The notes under the pieces: generated by a model
Seen by the model: the letters and a program-made list of their open reading frames with translations, nothing else
Told to the model about the DNA's origin: nothing
Database searches by the model: none
Assembly (NCBI GenBank): GCA_004431415.1
Contig: QPMI01000200.1
Coordinates: 69,501-133,500 of the forward strand
Origin: Cyanophora paradoxa
Lineage: Eukaryota > Glaucocystophyceae > Cyanophorales > Cyanophoraceae
DNA length: 64,000 nucleotides
Reading direction: 5' to 3'
Part shown: positions 23,006 to 35,600 of the stretch, piece after piece
How the letters are laid out: the number at the start of each line of letters is the position of its first letter
Position numbering within the stretch: the first letter of the stretch is position 1
Made by a program: the position numbers and the translations under genes

Positions 23006-23421
23006 CTATGCGTCGCCCTGCAAATGCGTACGCGTCAGACCGGCAAGCCGAGGTGGTCCGTGCGGCGCGTGCGCAGCTGCATCGCACCACAACGCCATCG
23101 AGCTCAGACCAAAGGCTGCCATTGCGAAGTTGTTAGCGCGCATGACATCCTCTGCGACATATGGCACAGTGAGGCGCCGTCAGCAACAAGAGCGCGGCGG
23201 AGCGCACTCGATCTCGCGTACACGAGTCCGCCCACCACTGCAGCGCTGAGGGCTCCGAAACCCATCGCTTTCCTGAAAGGCTCGAGGCCGACTGTCTTCT
23301 TCAGCTGGTCCGCGAGCAGCGCGTGCTTCTGCGTCGAGTTCTGGCCCCAGACGATAGCCGAATCCGCATCGCCCGTCTGAACGCCGGGCTCGGGCGCTGG
23401 AGAGCGGCTGCTCCCAGACAT
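23006..23421 (-). CDS. Small two-TM protein, possibly COX20-like
   Basis: Exon 1 from the ATG at 23419-23421: hydrophilic start (MSGSSRSPAPEPGVQTGDAD), then QLKKTVGLEPFRKAMGFGAL and SAAVVGGLVYARSSALRRA, a first hydrophobic hairpin helix. Reading on across a GC-AG intron near 23170 gives DVMRANNFAMAAFGLSSMAL W, a second hydrophobic helix; the frame closes at 23006. The layout (GG-turn, R/S, two helices with an N-A-F-L-S-W pattern) resembles the mitochondrial cytochrome-oxidase assembly factor COX20, but similarity is weak and the 3' exon is inferred. If there is no intron the frame ends at 23104. Confidence 0.35.
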
Positions 23422-23519
23422 CACGTGTACGCGTACGGGTGCTGGCTGCAGCTGGAGGCTGCCGGCTTCGAATCCGATCCTGCGCACTGCGCTTCGTACA
23501 TATACGTACCCCGTGCCGA

Positions 23520-23626
23520 GCCCCCGGCGGCCCCGGCCCCCGCGGCCCCGGCCCGCCGGCCCGCCCGGCCCGCGGCCGGCGCCGGCCGGCGCCGCGGCGG
23601 CCTCGGCCGCGGGGATCCGGCGAACT
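23520..23626. repeat. CCGG/GGCC-rich low-complexity stretch
   Basis: Almost only G and C, built from CCGGCC and GGCCCCGGCC units. No coding reading supported. Confidence 0.6.
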
Positions 23627-23650
23627 GTACATGTCGCGGGCCGAACCGCG

Positions 23651-23766
23651 CCATCGTAATTCTAGGCGATCGTAATCGTAGTTCGGTCGTAATTCTAGGC
23701 GGTCGTAATCGTAGTTCTAGGATCTTTGGCTTCTCGGTCGTAATTCTAGACGATCGTAGTCGTTCA
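23651..23766 (+). repeat. Short tandem repeats around GTCGTAATTCTAG / GATCGTAATCGTAG
   Basis: Three to four imperfect units alternating ATCGTAATTCTAGGCG and TCGTAATCGTAGTTC. AT-richer than its surroundings. It lies in the gap between the GT54-like gene's 3' end and the small two-TM gene. Confidence 0.75.
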
Positions 23767-23843
23767 GCTTAGCTCTTATAGCTCTAAATCCGCGATATTG
23801 AAATCTACGTATACAAGGTAGCTACGGTTCAAACTCCTAGCTC

Positions 23844-25868
23844 TTAGAGCTCGCGCTCGAGCTCGAGATCCTCCGAGTCCGGCGAGCGCTCCTGTTGGCC
23901 GATGTAGGGGGGGTCGTCGTACTGCACGACGCAGACGCCGCCTACCCAGTTGATGAGGGGAGGCGGCCATCTCCTCCCGGTCCGCCTCCCCGTCACCTCC
24001 TCCGGAGGGCGGTTCGGCAGCACGGCCAGCGGCTGCTCGCCTGGCTCGGGCTGCGCTTCATTCGCAGCACTCGCCCCATGGTTCTGCCAATGGCAGGGCC
24101 ATACGTCATCGTTCGGGCACTGCGTGGTGCGGTTAGGGAGATCAGACGCACAAGGCGGGGCGAGGCGCGCCTGCGTGGCCTGGAATATCTCGGAGTCGAA
24201 GAGCCAGTCGCCGAGCGGCGAGAAGCACGGGGGATTGTAGCGACCCTCGGGGTTGTCGATCGCCGACGTCACCTGGCGCGACGTCAGCGCTGGCGGGGCG
24301 GGGCGTGATTGGGCGGACGGACCCCAATGTGGCGGTGCAGATTGTAGCGAAAGGCCATGTTGCGTCGCCCCGCGACGACTCTGGGTAGAGCTCACACGGA
24401 TCCGGAGCAGCCTCAAGGGGGCAGGGGTCCCACCGGCGGGCCTCCTCTGTCTCGGCAAGATACCATTCGGAGGCGAGGTGGTCGGGCGGGCGCCGCTGGT
24501 AGCCCGCCCGAAAGTAGTGCGCGATGGCTTCCACGTCCCGCCCCTTGACGACCAAACCATTGAGACCGTACGAGACGCTGCACTCTCCTTCAGGCGTGGG
24601 CTGTCTGCCCTGCGAGACCCACGCGAGGCGCACCGAAGGGCGGCCCAGTCGTGGTACGCGGAGGCGCGCTGCGGGCCTGTGAGCGACATGGGCGGTGGGC
24701 GCGGGCGACGACGCGCGGGCCTGAATGAAATGAACGAGGGCAAGCCATGCGTTCTGGCAGAGGAGGAAGTCGTCCTGCAGGGCTTCAGCTGGGGGGCAGG
24801 GCCGGCGGGCCCAAGCGGCGCGCGCCTCCATGAACATGAAGTTTTCTGGTGCCGGCGGCGGCAAGCGATCCCGCCGCGTCTGCTCCCCACCCTCGAATGC
24901 TGCGAGGGTGTTGATCGAGCGGGGATGGGCGTGGCCGGGTGCAGACCACCGAGAGCGTCGTTGGCGGCCCAGAGGGAGGCCCGCAGCATGTACACGAGGT
25001 CCACCGTCTGCTGCTGCACCTTCGGCGACGGCTGGACCCTTCCGCACCCCGTTGACGGCAATTCATGATCCGGCGCGCGCCGCGTGGCCGGCGGCGCACC
25101 CGTCGGGCTCCGGGTTGACAGGCATCGTCTCGAGGTCGCCCTTCTTATCAACGAAACGCACGTACTGACCCTGCACGCCGCTTACGGCAGCGCTCTCTCC
25201 CGGGCGCTGAACTACGGACCTTTGAGCGGTGTCGCGAGTCCGGAGCGAACAGCCTGCGGGCGCGCTCGAAGACCTTGTGCTCCCCGGGCCGCATGTTCAC
25301 CACCACCACCCGCACACTATCGTAGAACGGATGCGACGCATCCCCAGGGAGCCTGTCGCTCCCTATCGGCCCCTGAAGCGCGAGTTGGGCGCGACGTGGC
25401 TCGCGGCTCACTGGTCGAGGATCGAGTCGAGGGTGGGGACCAGGTAGTCGATGTCACCTGCGCGAGGGACGCTCGGCATTCCAATGACAAGCCATTTCCG
25501 CCTCCCTGCTGAACGCTCCTGCGCGGTCGGCGTCACATCGCCGCTGCCAACGCGGACCGCTTGCGCCCGGCGGTCACCTCCTTCAACTGCCGAGCCTGCC
25601 GCTGCGCTGTTGTTGCATCGCCCCGCGCTTCCTCCAACGCGTGTCGAAGCTCGCTCTTCGCGCGGCGGAGGTCTTCGACCTCCCGCAGCGCGTCGACGAG
25701 GCGCGTTGAGAGCGCATCCTGTGCGGCTTTGCTGCGCGAGAAGTGCACGACGAACCAGAGGACCACGCCGATGAGCAGCAGCCAGGGTCGCCTAAAGACA
25801 TAGGCCGCGAGCCCTCTCCGTTTGGAAGAACTGCGCCCGCCAAACGCGGACGGCGAAAGCGCCGGCAT
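23844..25868 (-). CDS. Type II membrane glycosyltransferase, MGAT4/GT54-like
   Basis: Likely Golgi N-glycan beta-1,4-GlcNAc transferase-type enzyme. From the ATG at 25866-25868: short cytosolic tail, TM anchor RRPWLLLIGVVLWFVVHFSR, coiled-coil stem (LVDALREVEDLRRAKSELRH). Then WLVIGMPSVPR...DYLVPTLDSILDQ (25410-25490) and HPFYDSVRVVVVNMRPGEHK (25260-25330), resembling the GT54 start. QQQTVDLVYMLRASLWAAND (about 24960-25020) follows. ENFMFME joins across a GC-AG intron to DDFLLCQNAWLALVHFIQ (about 24730-24850), giving an EDD metal-binding motif. Next VSYGLNGLVVKGRDVEAIAH and RRPPDHLASEWYLAETEE (24450-24590). The C-terminal exon ends WVGGVCVVQYDDPPYIGQQE ... stop 23844-23846. Divergent from MUTYH. 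Confidence 0.65.
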
Positions 25869-26265
25869 AGAGTGCCCGCTATGAGCGACCCGACTTTACG
25901 TGCATGCGCATATGCATGCTGCAGCGGGCAGTGCTGCGGCACTGTGTCAGATGCTGGCAGCTGCCACGCACCCCGGGTATGTCGTATAAACGAACTCCAC
26001 CCGCAGCTGCACCCCCGCAGCTGAGCCGCTGCAGATTGCCTCAGTTACGCCTCCTGCACTGGCGTTCGCAGTTGCGCCAGCGGGCATCTACCGTCCTTGC
26101 CAAGCCGTCCTGTACGCGCGCTGTCAAGTCCCCTGCCTCCTGCCAAGCCCGGGCCGTCCTGTACGCGCGCTCGGACGAGCGGCTCGCTCTTTCAGTTTCG
26201 GCAGAGCGCCTTCGAGGCGGCGCCACAGCTTCGCCGCCCACGTGCACGTGACGGCGACGGCGTCG

Positions 26266-28639
26266 ATGAATAGCAACCAGCCCTCCGACGGTCACGTAGT
26301 CGATCTCGAAGATGTCGGCACAAAGTTCTCTCACGCCGATGCTTATCATGCGTTCACGCCTGTTGAATGTGTCGAAATCGGGCACAAGCTCCTTAGCTGG
26401 TTCGACAAGAGCGTGCGCAGGCAGAGTTTCCCCCTCGCTTTTAAGCGTGTGTATACTGATCGGCGCCGTCGGGACAGCACCGCAAGCTGCCCTGGAGAGT
26501 CATCGGGGACGCCGTTGACCCCTACGCCGTGTGGATCAGCGAGATCATGCTGCAGCAGACGCGGGTAGAGACCGTAATTCCGTACTTCGAGCGATGGCTG
26601 GCGAAGTGGCCTACGGTGGACGCCCTCGCATCTGCAACCGGTGAGGAGGTCAACGCTGTCTGGTCGGGCTTAGGGTATTATAGGTACACGTACACGCCGC
26701 CTCTCCTCGTTTTCCCTTTTCCAACAGCGCTCGACAGGCGCGCGAAGTTCCTGCACGAAGGGGCGAAGTACGTGATGCGGGAGTGCGGGGGGAAGCTCCC
26801 ATCCAGCGTGGCCGCCCTGAAACGCAGTGCGTTTGCATGCCCGCGTATGGATCCATGATGACGGCCGCTTCCGCTAGCCGCTTCCGCTTCCGCTTCCGGA
26901 TCCACATTGACGGCCGCTAGGCGCCGCTAGCTATAGCTTCCGCTTCCGTTTCCGCATCCACTTCCGCTGAGATTGGATTGCGATTGCGATTCGGAGAGGC
27001 AACTTTCAACAGCCCTATAGCTTAGGCCCGATTGACGATCCTCAGTCCCTGGAGTGGGTGACTACACCGCGGGGGCCATCGCGTCGATCGCGTTCGGCGC
27101 GCGCGAGGCCGTAGTGGATGGGAACGTGGTATGTTCTAGCTGACGCCGCGAGGCCCCGCCTCCGCACACCTGCGCCCTGCCAAGCTGCTAACGCCCTTCG
27201 CTGCAGATTCGAGTGCTCTCTCGGCTGCGCGCTTTGCCGATGGACCCGAAGGAGAAGCGCTCAGTCGAACTTCACTGGCGGCTCGCGCGGGCTCTAGTGG
27301 AGCAGCACCCCGAGCGCCCCGGTGATCTCAACCAGGTGCAAGAGCTCTGTGGGGAGGAATACGTACTGGCGCCGCCCTGACAGCCAGCCCCACACAGGCC
27401 CTGATGGAGTTCGGGGCGACCCTATGCACCCCGCAGTCGCCATCCTGCTCGTCATGTCCCCTGCGCCCTCACTGCCGCGCCTTGGCGGAGACCACCGGCG
27501 GCGCTGCTCCAAGGACTGCGACCGTCCCGCCGCCGGATTGCAGCCTGTGCAAGGGGCGCGAAGACCCTGCCATGCGCACCGTGAGCGTCGAGAGGTGCGC
27601 TCACCATGGCACCAGCGATACATGTGGCGCAGCGACCGGACTGCGGCAGGTACCCCACAAAGGTTGAGAAAGCGAAGCAGCGAGAGGAGAATGTCGCGGT
27701 CGCCATCCTCAGCGGCAAGGACAGGGCCGGCACTCGCCGGTGCACATTCAATGCGTGCTACGCGAACCATCTTGTAGATTCCGACCTACGTGCGCAGCTT
27801 TTTGATGGTACAACGGCCCGACCAAGGCCTCCTGGCAGGTCTCTGGGAATTCGCAGCGGTGGTCGTTCCCGAGAAGGACATAGGGGCGGCCAGGCGGCGG
27901 GCTGTCGTCGAGAGCCTCCTCGCGGACCTCGGCCTGCCCCCCATTCCTGCGGGGGCCCCCCGCGTCGAGGTGCTTCCCCCAGCTCCTTTTGTGTCTGGAC
28001 CCGCATGGCAAAATGTCGCGGTTCAGCTTGGCGAGGTTATCCATCTCTTCTCGCACATCCGGCAGCGTCTTCTGGTAGAGTCGATCGAGGTGTCTGCGGC
28101 CTTCCCGCCGACTGGTGACCCCTTCTTGCACCCATGTCCCTTCCACGCCACCCATTCGCACGGCAGGCTCCGGCGAGGGCATGGTGCATGTGCATGCAGC
28201 GAGCAGTGATCGGGAAGACGAGGAGGCTGAAAATGCTGGGAAGAAGCGCAAGGGGAATTCGAAGACGAAGGGCGCCGGCGGGAAGAAGAAGAGCGGCGGA
28301 AGCGGGGCAATGTTGGAGCCAGGGCGACGAGCATGGAGATGGACGACGGCAGAGGAGATGGAGGAGCTTGGCGTTCCCACGGTCGCCAAGAAGGCACACA
28401 CCTCCGCTTCCCCCCCCCCCCCCCCTACCTATGCGCGCTCACCTTTCCTGCAGGTGTTTGCCCTTTACACCGACAGGCACGGCGCTGGCGCTGGCACTGG
28501 CGCTGCAGGAATCTCGAAACCGGGGGCCGGCAAGGGCCGCAAGCGCAAGCCGGCGCCGGAAGCGGCGAACGAGCAGCCCAATATCACCAACTTCTTCCAA
28601 GCCAAACTGCAGCCCAAGAAGCTTAAGGATCCAGCATAA
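26266..28639 (+). CDS. MUTYH: Adenine DNA glycosylase (MutY homolog), multi-exon
   Basis: Removes A mispaired with 8-oxoG in base-excision repair. N-terminal leader from ATG 26266, then [12 protein letters not shown] spliced to [28 protein letters not shown] and [20 protein letters not shown] (26515-26640). The helix-hairpin-helix [18 protein letters not shown] and the catalytic-Asp motif VVDGNV are at 27052-27130. [20 protein letters not shown] follows, then the 4Fe-4S loop [15 protein letters not shown]...C..C (27403-27480; C-x6-C-x2-C-x5-C). The NUDIX-like 8-oxoG recognition part is present: [20 protein letters not shown] (27800-27870) and [13 protein letters not shown] (28036-28080). A Lys-rich tail ends with [17 protein letters not shown], the NITNFF part being PIP-box-like (Q-x2-hydrophobic-x2-aromatic not exact). 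Stop 28637-28639. Confidence 0.93.
26855..26965 (+). repeat. CCGCTT microsatellite-like repeat inside a MUTYH intron
   Basis: Repeated GCTTCCGCTTCCG units and a duplicated GACGGCCGCT, between the exon ending in AALKR and the exon starting at the HhH motif. Confidence 0.75.
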
Positions 28640-29136
28640 CTCTACACGTGTACGTACGCTTGTAGGTATGAGTTGCAATTGGGCGTCCAGATCTAGACGC
28701 ACGCTAGCGCTATATATTTGAGCCATGCGCATGCATGCACATGTCACAGTGTGCTGCCAAATCTCCGAGATCCGCCGCGGCACGCGCCGCGACGCGCGCG
28801 CGCCGTGCCGCGACAACCGTTGAACGGTCCGACGTTGACCCAGCTGCAGTGCGCGCGTCATGCCATGATCATGATGATCAACGTCAACGTTAACGTTTCA
28901 TGATCATGCCCGCCGCTGCAGCTGCCTTCGGCCGCGTGCACGCTTTTATATTTTTGGTGGCCGCGTGCACGCTGATCGAACTGCCTGTACTAGCTAGGTA
29001 CTCTATAGCTAACTGCTCGAGTGACTGCCCGGCGGCCTGCTCACTGCGGCGTGAAACTGCCAACGCGAGGGGGTACCGAAATCGACGGAGATTAGCGTAG
29101 AGAGATCGTACTGCTCGCTAGCCCGCGGACCTCGAC
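28640..29136. other. Spacer between MUTYH and ataxin-10 with palindromes
   Basis: No gene seen. Contains a strong dyad in 28858-28909: CATGATCATGATGATCAACG, then AACGTTAACGTTTCATGATC. It is similar in word use (TGATCATGATCATCATG) to sequences in the foldback element core and the hAT-type element, but without defined ends. GTGCACGC repeats at 28936 and 28960. Confidence 0.5.
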
Positions 29137-31381
29137 ATGGAGGACGCTGTTGACATCGTGACAGCTATCGCGGCGGAACCGTCCCAGTGCGTATCGCGGA
29201 GCGCGCGCGCTGTTCCGCGAAGCGCGTAACCTGCCCTGCTCCGCGTACAGAGGTCTGAAGGAGCGGTACGACGAGACGACGAGCGCTTTGGAGCTTCTCT
29301 CTGTATCAGCGCGGGAGCCAGAAAAGCGGAAGGCGCTTGAGGCGGTCGTGCCGTCATGTTCAGCAATCTTCTCAGCGGCTGCGCGTGTAGCATCGCCCGC
29401 CGGCGACACGGTGGAATCGATGCTATCAAAACTTCACTCCATCAGCTTATCTCACGACGAGTCGAACGGGGCGGCGCCCTCCGCATCGGAAGCAGCGCTG
29501 CGTGTGGCGACGTTGGCTGCGCGCGCCCTGCGGAACATCATGGCAGGAAGCGCTGCCGCGCAGCAGGCATTCTTCAAGAGCGGATGCTTGGATGAGGCAG
29601 CGAGGCTGATCGTTGCCCTCTCCGATGCAGCGCGCGCGTCCTTGCAGGGGGTCGCTGCGAAAGCCATCGCGCGCGCCGAGGCGGCCGCCGAGGCCGCTTC
29701 TAAGGCCAGCGATGGTGAACCCGGCAGCGGAAGCGGCGTCGAGCAGGAGGGAGCGGCGGGCGGGGAGGAGGCGGGAGACGGGGGACCGGACGCCGGGCAC
29801 CGGCACAGGTTGCTCGTGCTGGCGCTGCGGACGGGTGCGCGCACATCCACCCGAGCATGCAGATGTGACCTGAGGCGCCGGCGCAGTACTGCAGATGTTG
29901 GGGAATGCGGTGGTGGAGAACAGCGAGGGCAAGGAGAAGGCGTGGGCGGCCGTACACCCCGGGCCGCTCCTGGCGGCGATGCAGGATCCCGTCGACGAGG
30001 TCGCCTTCTCGAGGTGCGGACGGCCACGTGCGGTGCGGTGCGGGCGTGACGGCGCGCCAGCGCGACGATGGTGCTCTACAACGCCGCCCGCGGCGAGAAG
30101 GCGCGCCTGGAGGCCCTCCTCGCCGGCGGCGCGCCCCTTCTCCGGGCCGCCCTCGTCGAGCTCCACCGCGCCGGCGCCGAGGCCGCCGAGCGCGAGGAGC
30201 CGGCCCCCGCGGAGCCCTTCGAGTGGTGCGCTCGCCGCCCCCTCCGCCGGGGCCCGCCGGTCGGCGAGCCGCAGGGGCGCAGGGTTTTCTACCTGCTCCA
30301 GCACCTCGTCTCCGAGGGTGCGCCTGCCCCGCTGGCGGCGGCCTGTGCGGGGCGAGTCGAGCGCCGCGCAGGCCTCCTCGAGCGGACGTACCGGGCAATG
30401 GGGGACGGGGATGCGTCGGGGGTGCCGAGCGTGGAGCAGGTGGAGCTTCTCGCCTTTGTGGGGGACGTCGTGCTGCACCCGGCCCTCGCCGCCGCCCCCT
30501 CCGCCGCCCCGCTCCCCGCCCCCGGCACCGCCTTCCTCGCCTCCCTCTTTGCCTCCCTGCCCCGCATGGCGGCCGTGCACGGGCCGCCTCCAGCCCACGA
30601 CGACCACTCCCTCGAGCGCAACGTCCGCCCGCCCCGCCCGCTTCGCCGCGCCCCGCTTACCGGCGCGCAGGGCCGGGCGTGGCGCATGCTGCTGGCGGTG
30701 CAGGCGGCGCCGGGGCGACGGGGCGCGGCGGCGCGGCGGGCGTGACTGGGCGGCAGATGCTGACGGAGGTGGCGAGCGTGGGAGAGGCGGCGGTGCAGGA
30801 CCTTCTCGTCCGCTCTGACGCCCTCCCCATCGCCGTCGGTCCGCCCGGGTCCCGCCCGCCCAGCGCGCGCCCGAGGGGCCCACGCCAGCACAGAAACGCT
30901 CGTGGCGCTGGTAAAGCGCGACGCCTCGGCGGCCGCGGGCCACGGCGTGGAGCCCCACCCGCACCTCTTCGCCCTCAAGGCGCCGGCCTGCCCGCCGCGC
31001 GCCCCGCGCCGACGCTGACGCGGCGCAGAGCGACCTGCTGAGGTTCATTGCGGCGGCGGCGTACGGGCACGCGGAGGCACAGGCGCTGGTGACCCGCCTC
31101 GGGGGCTTCCAGGCCGTCGTGCAGTGCTGCTCCATCGAGGAGCACAACCCTCGTGCGCACGGCCCGCGCGTCACCGTGCCCGCCGCCGGGCCCGACGGGA
31201 TGAGGCAGAGATGGCGGAGTGCGCGGTGCTCTGCATCCGGGCTCTCACAGACGGCAACGAGGAGAACGGCAAGATCCTCCACGCCATGCAGGTGACTCCG
31301 TCGCGCTCCCCCGGGCCCGTGATCAACGTGTCCCGGCAGGAGGAAGCCGCCCATCGTCGCAAGCCCGGCCCCGCTCGCTGA
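29137..31381 (+). CDS. Ataxin-10 domain protein
   Basis: ARM-like helical-repeat protein of the ataxin-10 family. ATG at 29137 opens MEDAVDIVTAIAAEPSQ. A phase-2 GT-AG intron (about 29187-29250) joins to GLKERYDETTSALELLSVSA, then RVATLAARALRNIMAGSAAA and QQAFFKSGCLDEAARLIVAL (29500-29620). A linker and further helices follow (RVFYLLQHLVSEGAPAPLAA, 30282-30340; QVELLAFVGDVVLHPALAAA). The C-terminal ataxin-10 signature is recognisable as SDLLRFIAAAAYGHAEAQAL, FQAVVQCCSIEEHNP (31110-31150), an intron, then AECAVLCIRALTDGNEENGK plus ILHAMQ (31213-31290). It ends with a short last exon EEAAHRRKPGPAR, stop 31379-31381. Ala-rich, as expected from the GC content. Same strand as MUTYH, 497 bp downstream. 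Confidence 0.75.
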
Positions 31382-32650
31382 TCCTCCTGCATTCGGGTTT
31401 GCTTCCACCCTCGGCGGGGGCCGGCGCGGCCCCGAACCTCCGAGCCTCGCCGCCCCCGCGTCGATGTCGACGTCTTCCACTTCGGCTCGGCTCGGCGACG
31501 CCCACCATTCCCTGCCCCCTTTCTCACGGGTCTTTTTTCAATGTTTCCATCGAGTCTTCGCCACGGTCTTGCGCGGCGCATGCCCGGCGCGTTGCGCCGA
31601 CCGCGGCGCGCGCGCGCGCTCCGACGTGGAGCCTCGTAGTGGACTCGAAACGCAGCTTCGCCATTCGGGATCTCGATCTGAGTGATGAAACGTGAACGCT
31701 TTAACCTTCACAAAACGAACGCGCACGCTGCAAGCCGCTAGCGCTGAGCTGCTCGAAGCTTCAAGCAAGTTGAAGCAAGTTTTCAAGCAAGTTTTTTTTA
31801 AGCAACCAGAGGGGGGGTACGCCGGTACCGCCCGGACGTTGTGGCGCCGGCTCTCTAGATCTCTCACTTTCTCTTTCGGCGGTTGTACGTCTGGACCCGT
31901 CGATCAGCGCTACGCACGGCAGCCCCGGTTCAACATTCGTCGTTTTGCCCAAGTTGCGAGGTTCCGAGGCGTTAGGGCTAAGCAGCTTCCGTTCGTAAGC
32001 GGCGAGGGCTTCCAGTTGTAAGCGGCCAGGGCTTTCGAGCGTTAGCGGTCAGGGCGTTCGTTCGAGGCAGCCAGTTGCCAGTTGATTAGCGGGCGTCAGA
32101 GCGAAGCTTTTTCGACGCCAATGTCTTCGTCTAGCGTATTGTCAAAAGCCCCAATCGTTCCGGGCCCGGACGGCGTAGGTCAGCAGCGCAGCCTCGCAGC
32201 AGCCACGTACACCCAATTGCTCACGAATTGGGCCCGCGCTGTGCCATCGACGGTGAAATGTTCACGGGAGTCGCAAGCATCGTGCTGCGGTAATGGCAAG
32301 GTACGGCAAATTGTCGTGCCTCCGGTTTAGCTACTGCATTTCAGATATGACTCACGCAGGTCGATGGGAACGAGGTGCGACGCTCAGTGCTCCCCGGAAT
32401 AGCTGCTGACTCGTGTTTGACCTGCGACGCGAACGTAGGAATGCGATCTGGGTGCGCCGCCGTTACATGGGCCTTCACCCCCTCGAGCTCAGCTGCAGGG
32501 CCCTCAAATCCAAATCAGTCCTAATGGTCGGGGACGCAGGGCTGAGCCTCAATGGAAAAGGCGACCCATGGGACATTCCGGTACTGGTTTTACATCACTC
32601 GCATAGATGAAATAAATCCGCACCTGACCTTCATCATCAGTGTAACGAAA
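31382..32650. other. Spacer before the DUF4215 gene, with a truncated 3' element
   Basis: No convincing gene. Holds AAGCAAGTT repeats (31762-31800), degenerate GCGGCGAGGGCTT/GCGGCCAGGGCTT repeats (31995-32065), and a truncated copy of the shared 3' element (TTTCAGATATGACTCACGCA, 32338-32357) after a short open frame ending near 32330. The first exons of the DUF4215 gene may lie in its right part. Confidence 0.5.
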
Positions 32651-35600
32651 AATGCCAACTACGCCCGTGGTGCGGAGATGGAATTCAGGTGCTACCGGCG
32701 CCAGGGCAGCCGGGCGGGGCCTGGGCCAGGGACAGCATTCGATGATCGATCTCGGGCAGGGGCCAAGCAACATCGGCCACGACTGCGAGACGTGCGCCCT
32801 TAGCTGGCGCTTGCTGCGGAGCCCTCTGACTCTTTTCGGCAGCTGCGACGATGGTCAAAAAACCTTTGACACCGCGACCCTGACCTTGCTGACACCGTGA
32901 CTCCAACCAGGCGCGAAGAACGGACGTGGCTTCTATGATAAATGCGACCCGCTCTGGCAAGTCTACTCCCCCTCGCTCCACTTTCAGACCGCTAAGATTA
33001 CGATCGTTAGCTGCCCTGCTCCGATCCAGCGCCTAGCTGACTTCCGTGACGTTCCTGCGCAGCAACGTAAAAGTAATCAATCTCGATATCATCCCCTCCT
33101 CCCCTCTCCCCCCCTCCCTTCCACCCCCTACCCCTCCCCACCCTTCCAGTGCCAACCCTCTCCTGCCCCCCCCTCCCCCCCCTCCCCCCTCCCCCCCCCC
33201 CCCCCCTCCCCCCCCCCCCCCGCCCCTCCCCGCCCTCCCCCACCCCTTCCTCTTCCCTCCTCTTCCTCCCCCTCTCTTCCCCCCCTCCCTCCCCCTCCTC
33301 TTTCGCCTCTCCTCTCCCCCCCCCCCCCCCCCCCACAAACACACTCACACACCACCCCCACACATCTTCCTATCCCTTCCCCAGCCCCTAGCCATCCACA
33401 GACCCCGCCTTCCGTCTCACTCCCTCCTCTCCACTCCCATTCCCTCCTATTCTCCCCTTCCGTGTCCCATTCCCACTCTCTGCCGTTTGCCCTCTTCCCC
33501 GCGCGTGTGCACAGATAGTTCCGCACCTGACACACATCATGTGAAGAACTATTGCGGCGACGGGAAGGTTGATCAAACCACCTATCGCGTCTATACACGG
33601 ACTGAAAACGGTACCTCTGTCACATACGACAACAGTGCGCCTCCCTCATCCCCTCTCTTTCTCTCCACCCCCCCTCCGCTTCCCCCAATTGATCCATGTT
33701 CCAGAGAAGAACACTATCGTCCAAAACGGCGTCGCCCGCACAGAAGAATGTTCGTCATTCCTCTGCACTACCACCCCTCCCCCCTTCCCCCCTAGAGAAA
33801 ATGCTCCCAAGCCTCCTCTTTCCAATGCTCCGACGTGCGCAGGTGATGATGGTGAGTCAGCAAAGATACAGAATGTTGCATGTTTTTCTCTTAGCCACGG
33901 GATTTTTCTTTATTCATTGCAGGAACATCAAACGGCAGTCTTAACAAGTGCACAAAAGAGGTACTGCCTATCGTAAATCAATCCCGCCAGAGCGCCTCTA
34001 ACTGCACGACAGTGCAAGCTCCCTATCTGCGGTTCGTCTCGCAAAAAGAATAAATCTGCCTCCGGTGCTGTGCAATTCACCTCCTTGGCGCTAGGCGATG
34101 GAATTCTCAACAAGACCGGCGAGCTGTGTGGTCCGTGGAGTGCTATGCGTCCGCTTGCACAAGTTGGCGTGCCTCACGGTATCCATCTCATTCGGGCAGA
34201 TGAGGGCGCCAAGAATGGGGGCGTCGACGCGTGCACGAAGACATGCGGTGAGCATGAGTCTCTCTCTGAGAGCTGGTCTAGTGGCCCCGTCTCACGGGCA
34301 ACACAGTCCGACCTGCTTGCGGCGATGGCCTGCAGAACCAGAGCTCCGAAGTGCGCTTGCGGCCTGCGATCCAATCATAAATTTGAAATCATGGCCCAAG
34401 GTGCCATGTGTCTACAGACAGCCGATAACTGTGCCTGCAGGCATGTGACGCAGGATCCGAAAACGGCAAAATGGGCAAGTGCACGACGGTGCATTCTTTC
34501 TTGGATCATCTACTTCATCTTTTGCTCGCAAAGGCTCACGGACTCGGGGGCCGGGTGTTGCTGCATCCCCTCAGAGCTGCAAGCTGCCCACTTGCGGTTC
34601 GAGTGTCTCTTGCAATGGACCCGCCCAGTGCAGCTTGAGCTGACTGTGCGTGCGTGACTACAACAGGGGACGGCGTCATCAATCAATTCAGTGAAGTGTG
34701 TTGCGGGTTTTATGACCCCCCTTTTTATTCAATGTGCTCATAATCAGCAATAGATTTGCGATGATGGCACCACTAATGGTCAACCTGGGAAGTGCTCAAA
34801 GGCATGTACATATTTTTTTCTGTTCAAGATGATCTAGAGATTTGACTGAGAATCCATGGGCACTCGCCTTCCATGAAGACTTGTACGTCGCCTCTATGTG
34901 GTGACGGTATCAAGAATTTCAATGGCGAGCAATGTGACGATGGGGCTGAGAATGGGAGGATGGGCAAGTGCACGGCGGTACGCCCACCGTCCCTCCTCCC
35001 ACGCTTTGGTCTCTCTCGCTGTACCCCATATTTTCCTGATTGTACTCTCCCACTCTCCCAGAGTTGCAAGCTTCCCGTTTGTGGTGCATTTTTCCGATCT
35101 GCTGATATGGTGGCAACACTCCATTGCTACTCACTGTTGCGCATCGATAACAGGCGACGGTCTGGTTAATGCTACTGGCGAGGAGTGCGCCTGTTTTATT
35201 CATGGCATTTGCAACTGGAGCCAGCTGCAGTTCAGCTGTGCTTATGGTTAACTGCCGCCATGCCAGGTGTGATGAAGCCACAGCGAACGGCCAGCTCAAC
35301 AAGTGCACTGCAGTGCGCACGGCCCTTTGAAATTCTTGAGCCCCTGTCCTGCAGCTGCTGTGCTGTTACTGACACTTCCGCCGGCGCTTGCAGACCTGCA
35401 AGCTGCCGATTTGTGGTGCGCTTCATGTAGTTTTGGGCATAGGGCGCTACGCCACAAGTTCCATGCATCCACTTCATGGTTATGTGCCCCTCCTCCCGCT
35501 AGGCGATGGAATTCTCAACAAGACCGGCGAGCTGTGTGGTCCGTGGCAGAGTGCTATGCGTCCGCTTGCACAAGTTGACGTGCCTCACGGTATCCATCTC

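Noticed and set aside
29447-31480. 677-codon open frame on the minus strand
   Set aside because: Antisense to the ataxin-10 gene, which has recognisable helices and splice sites on the + strand.
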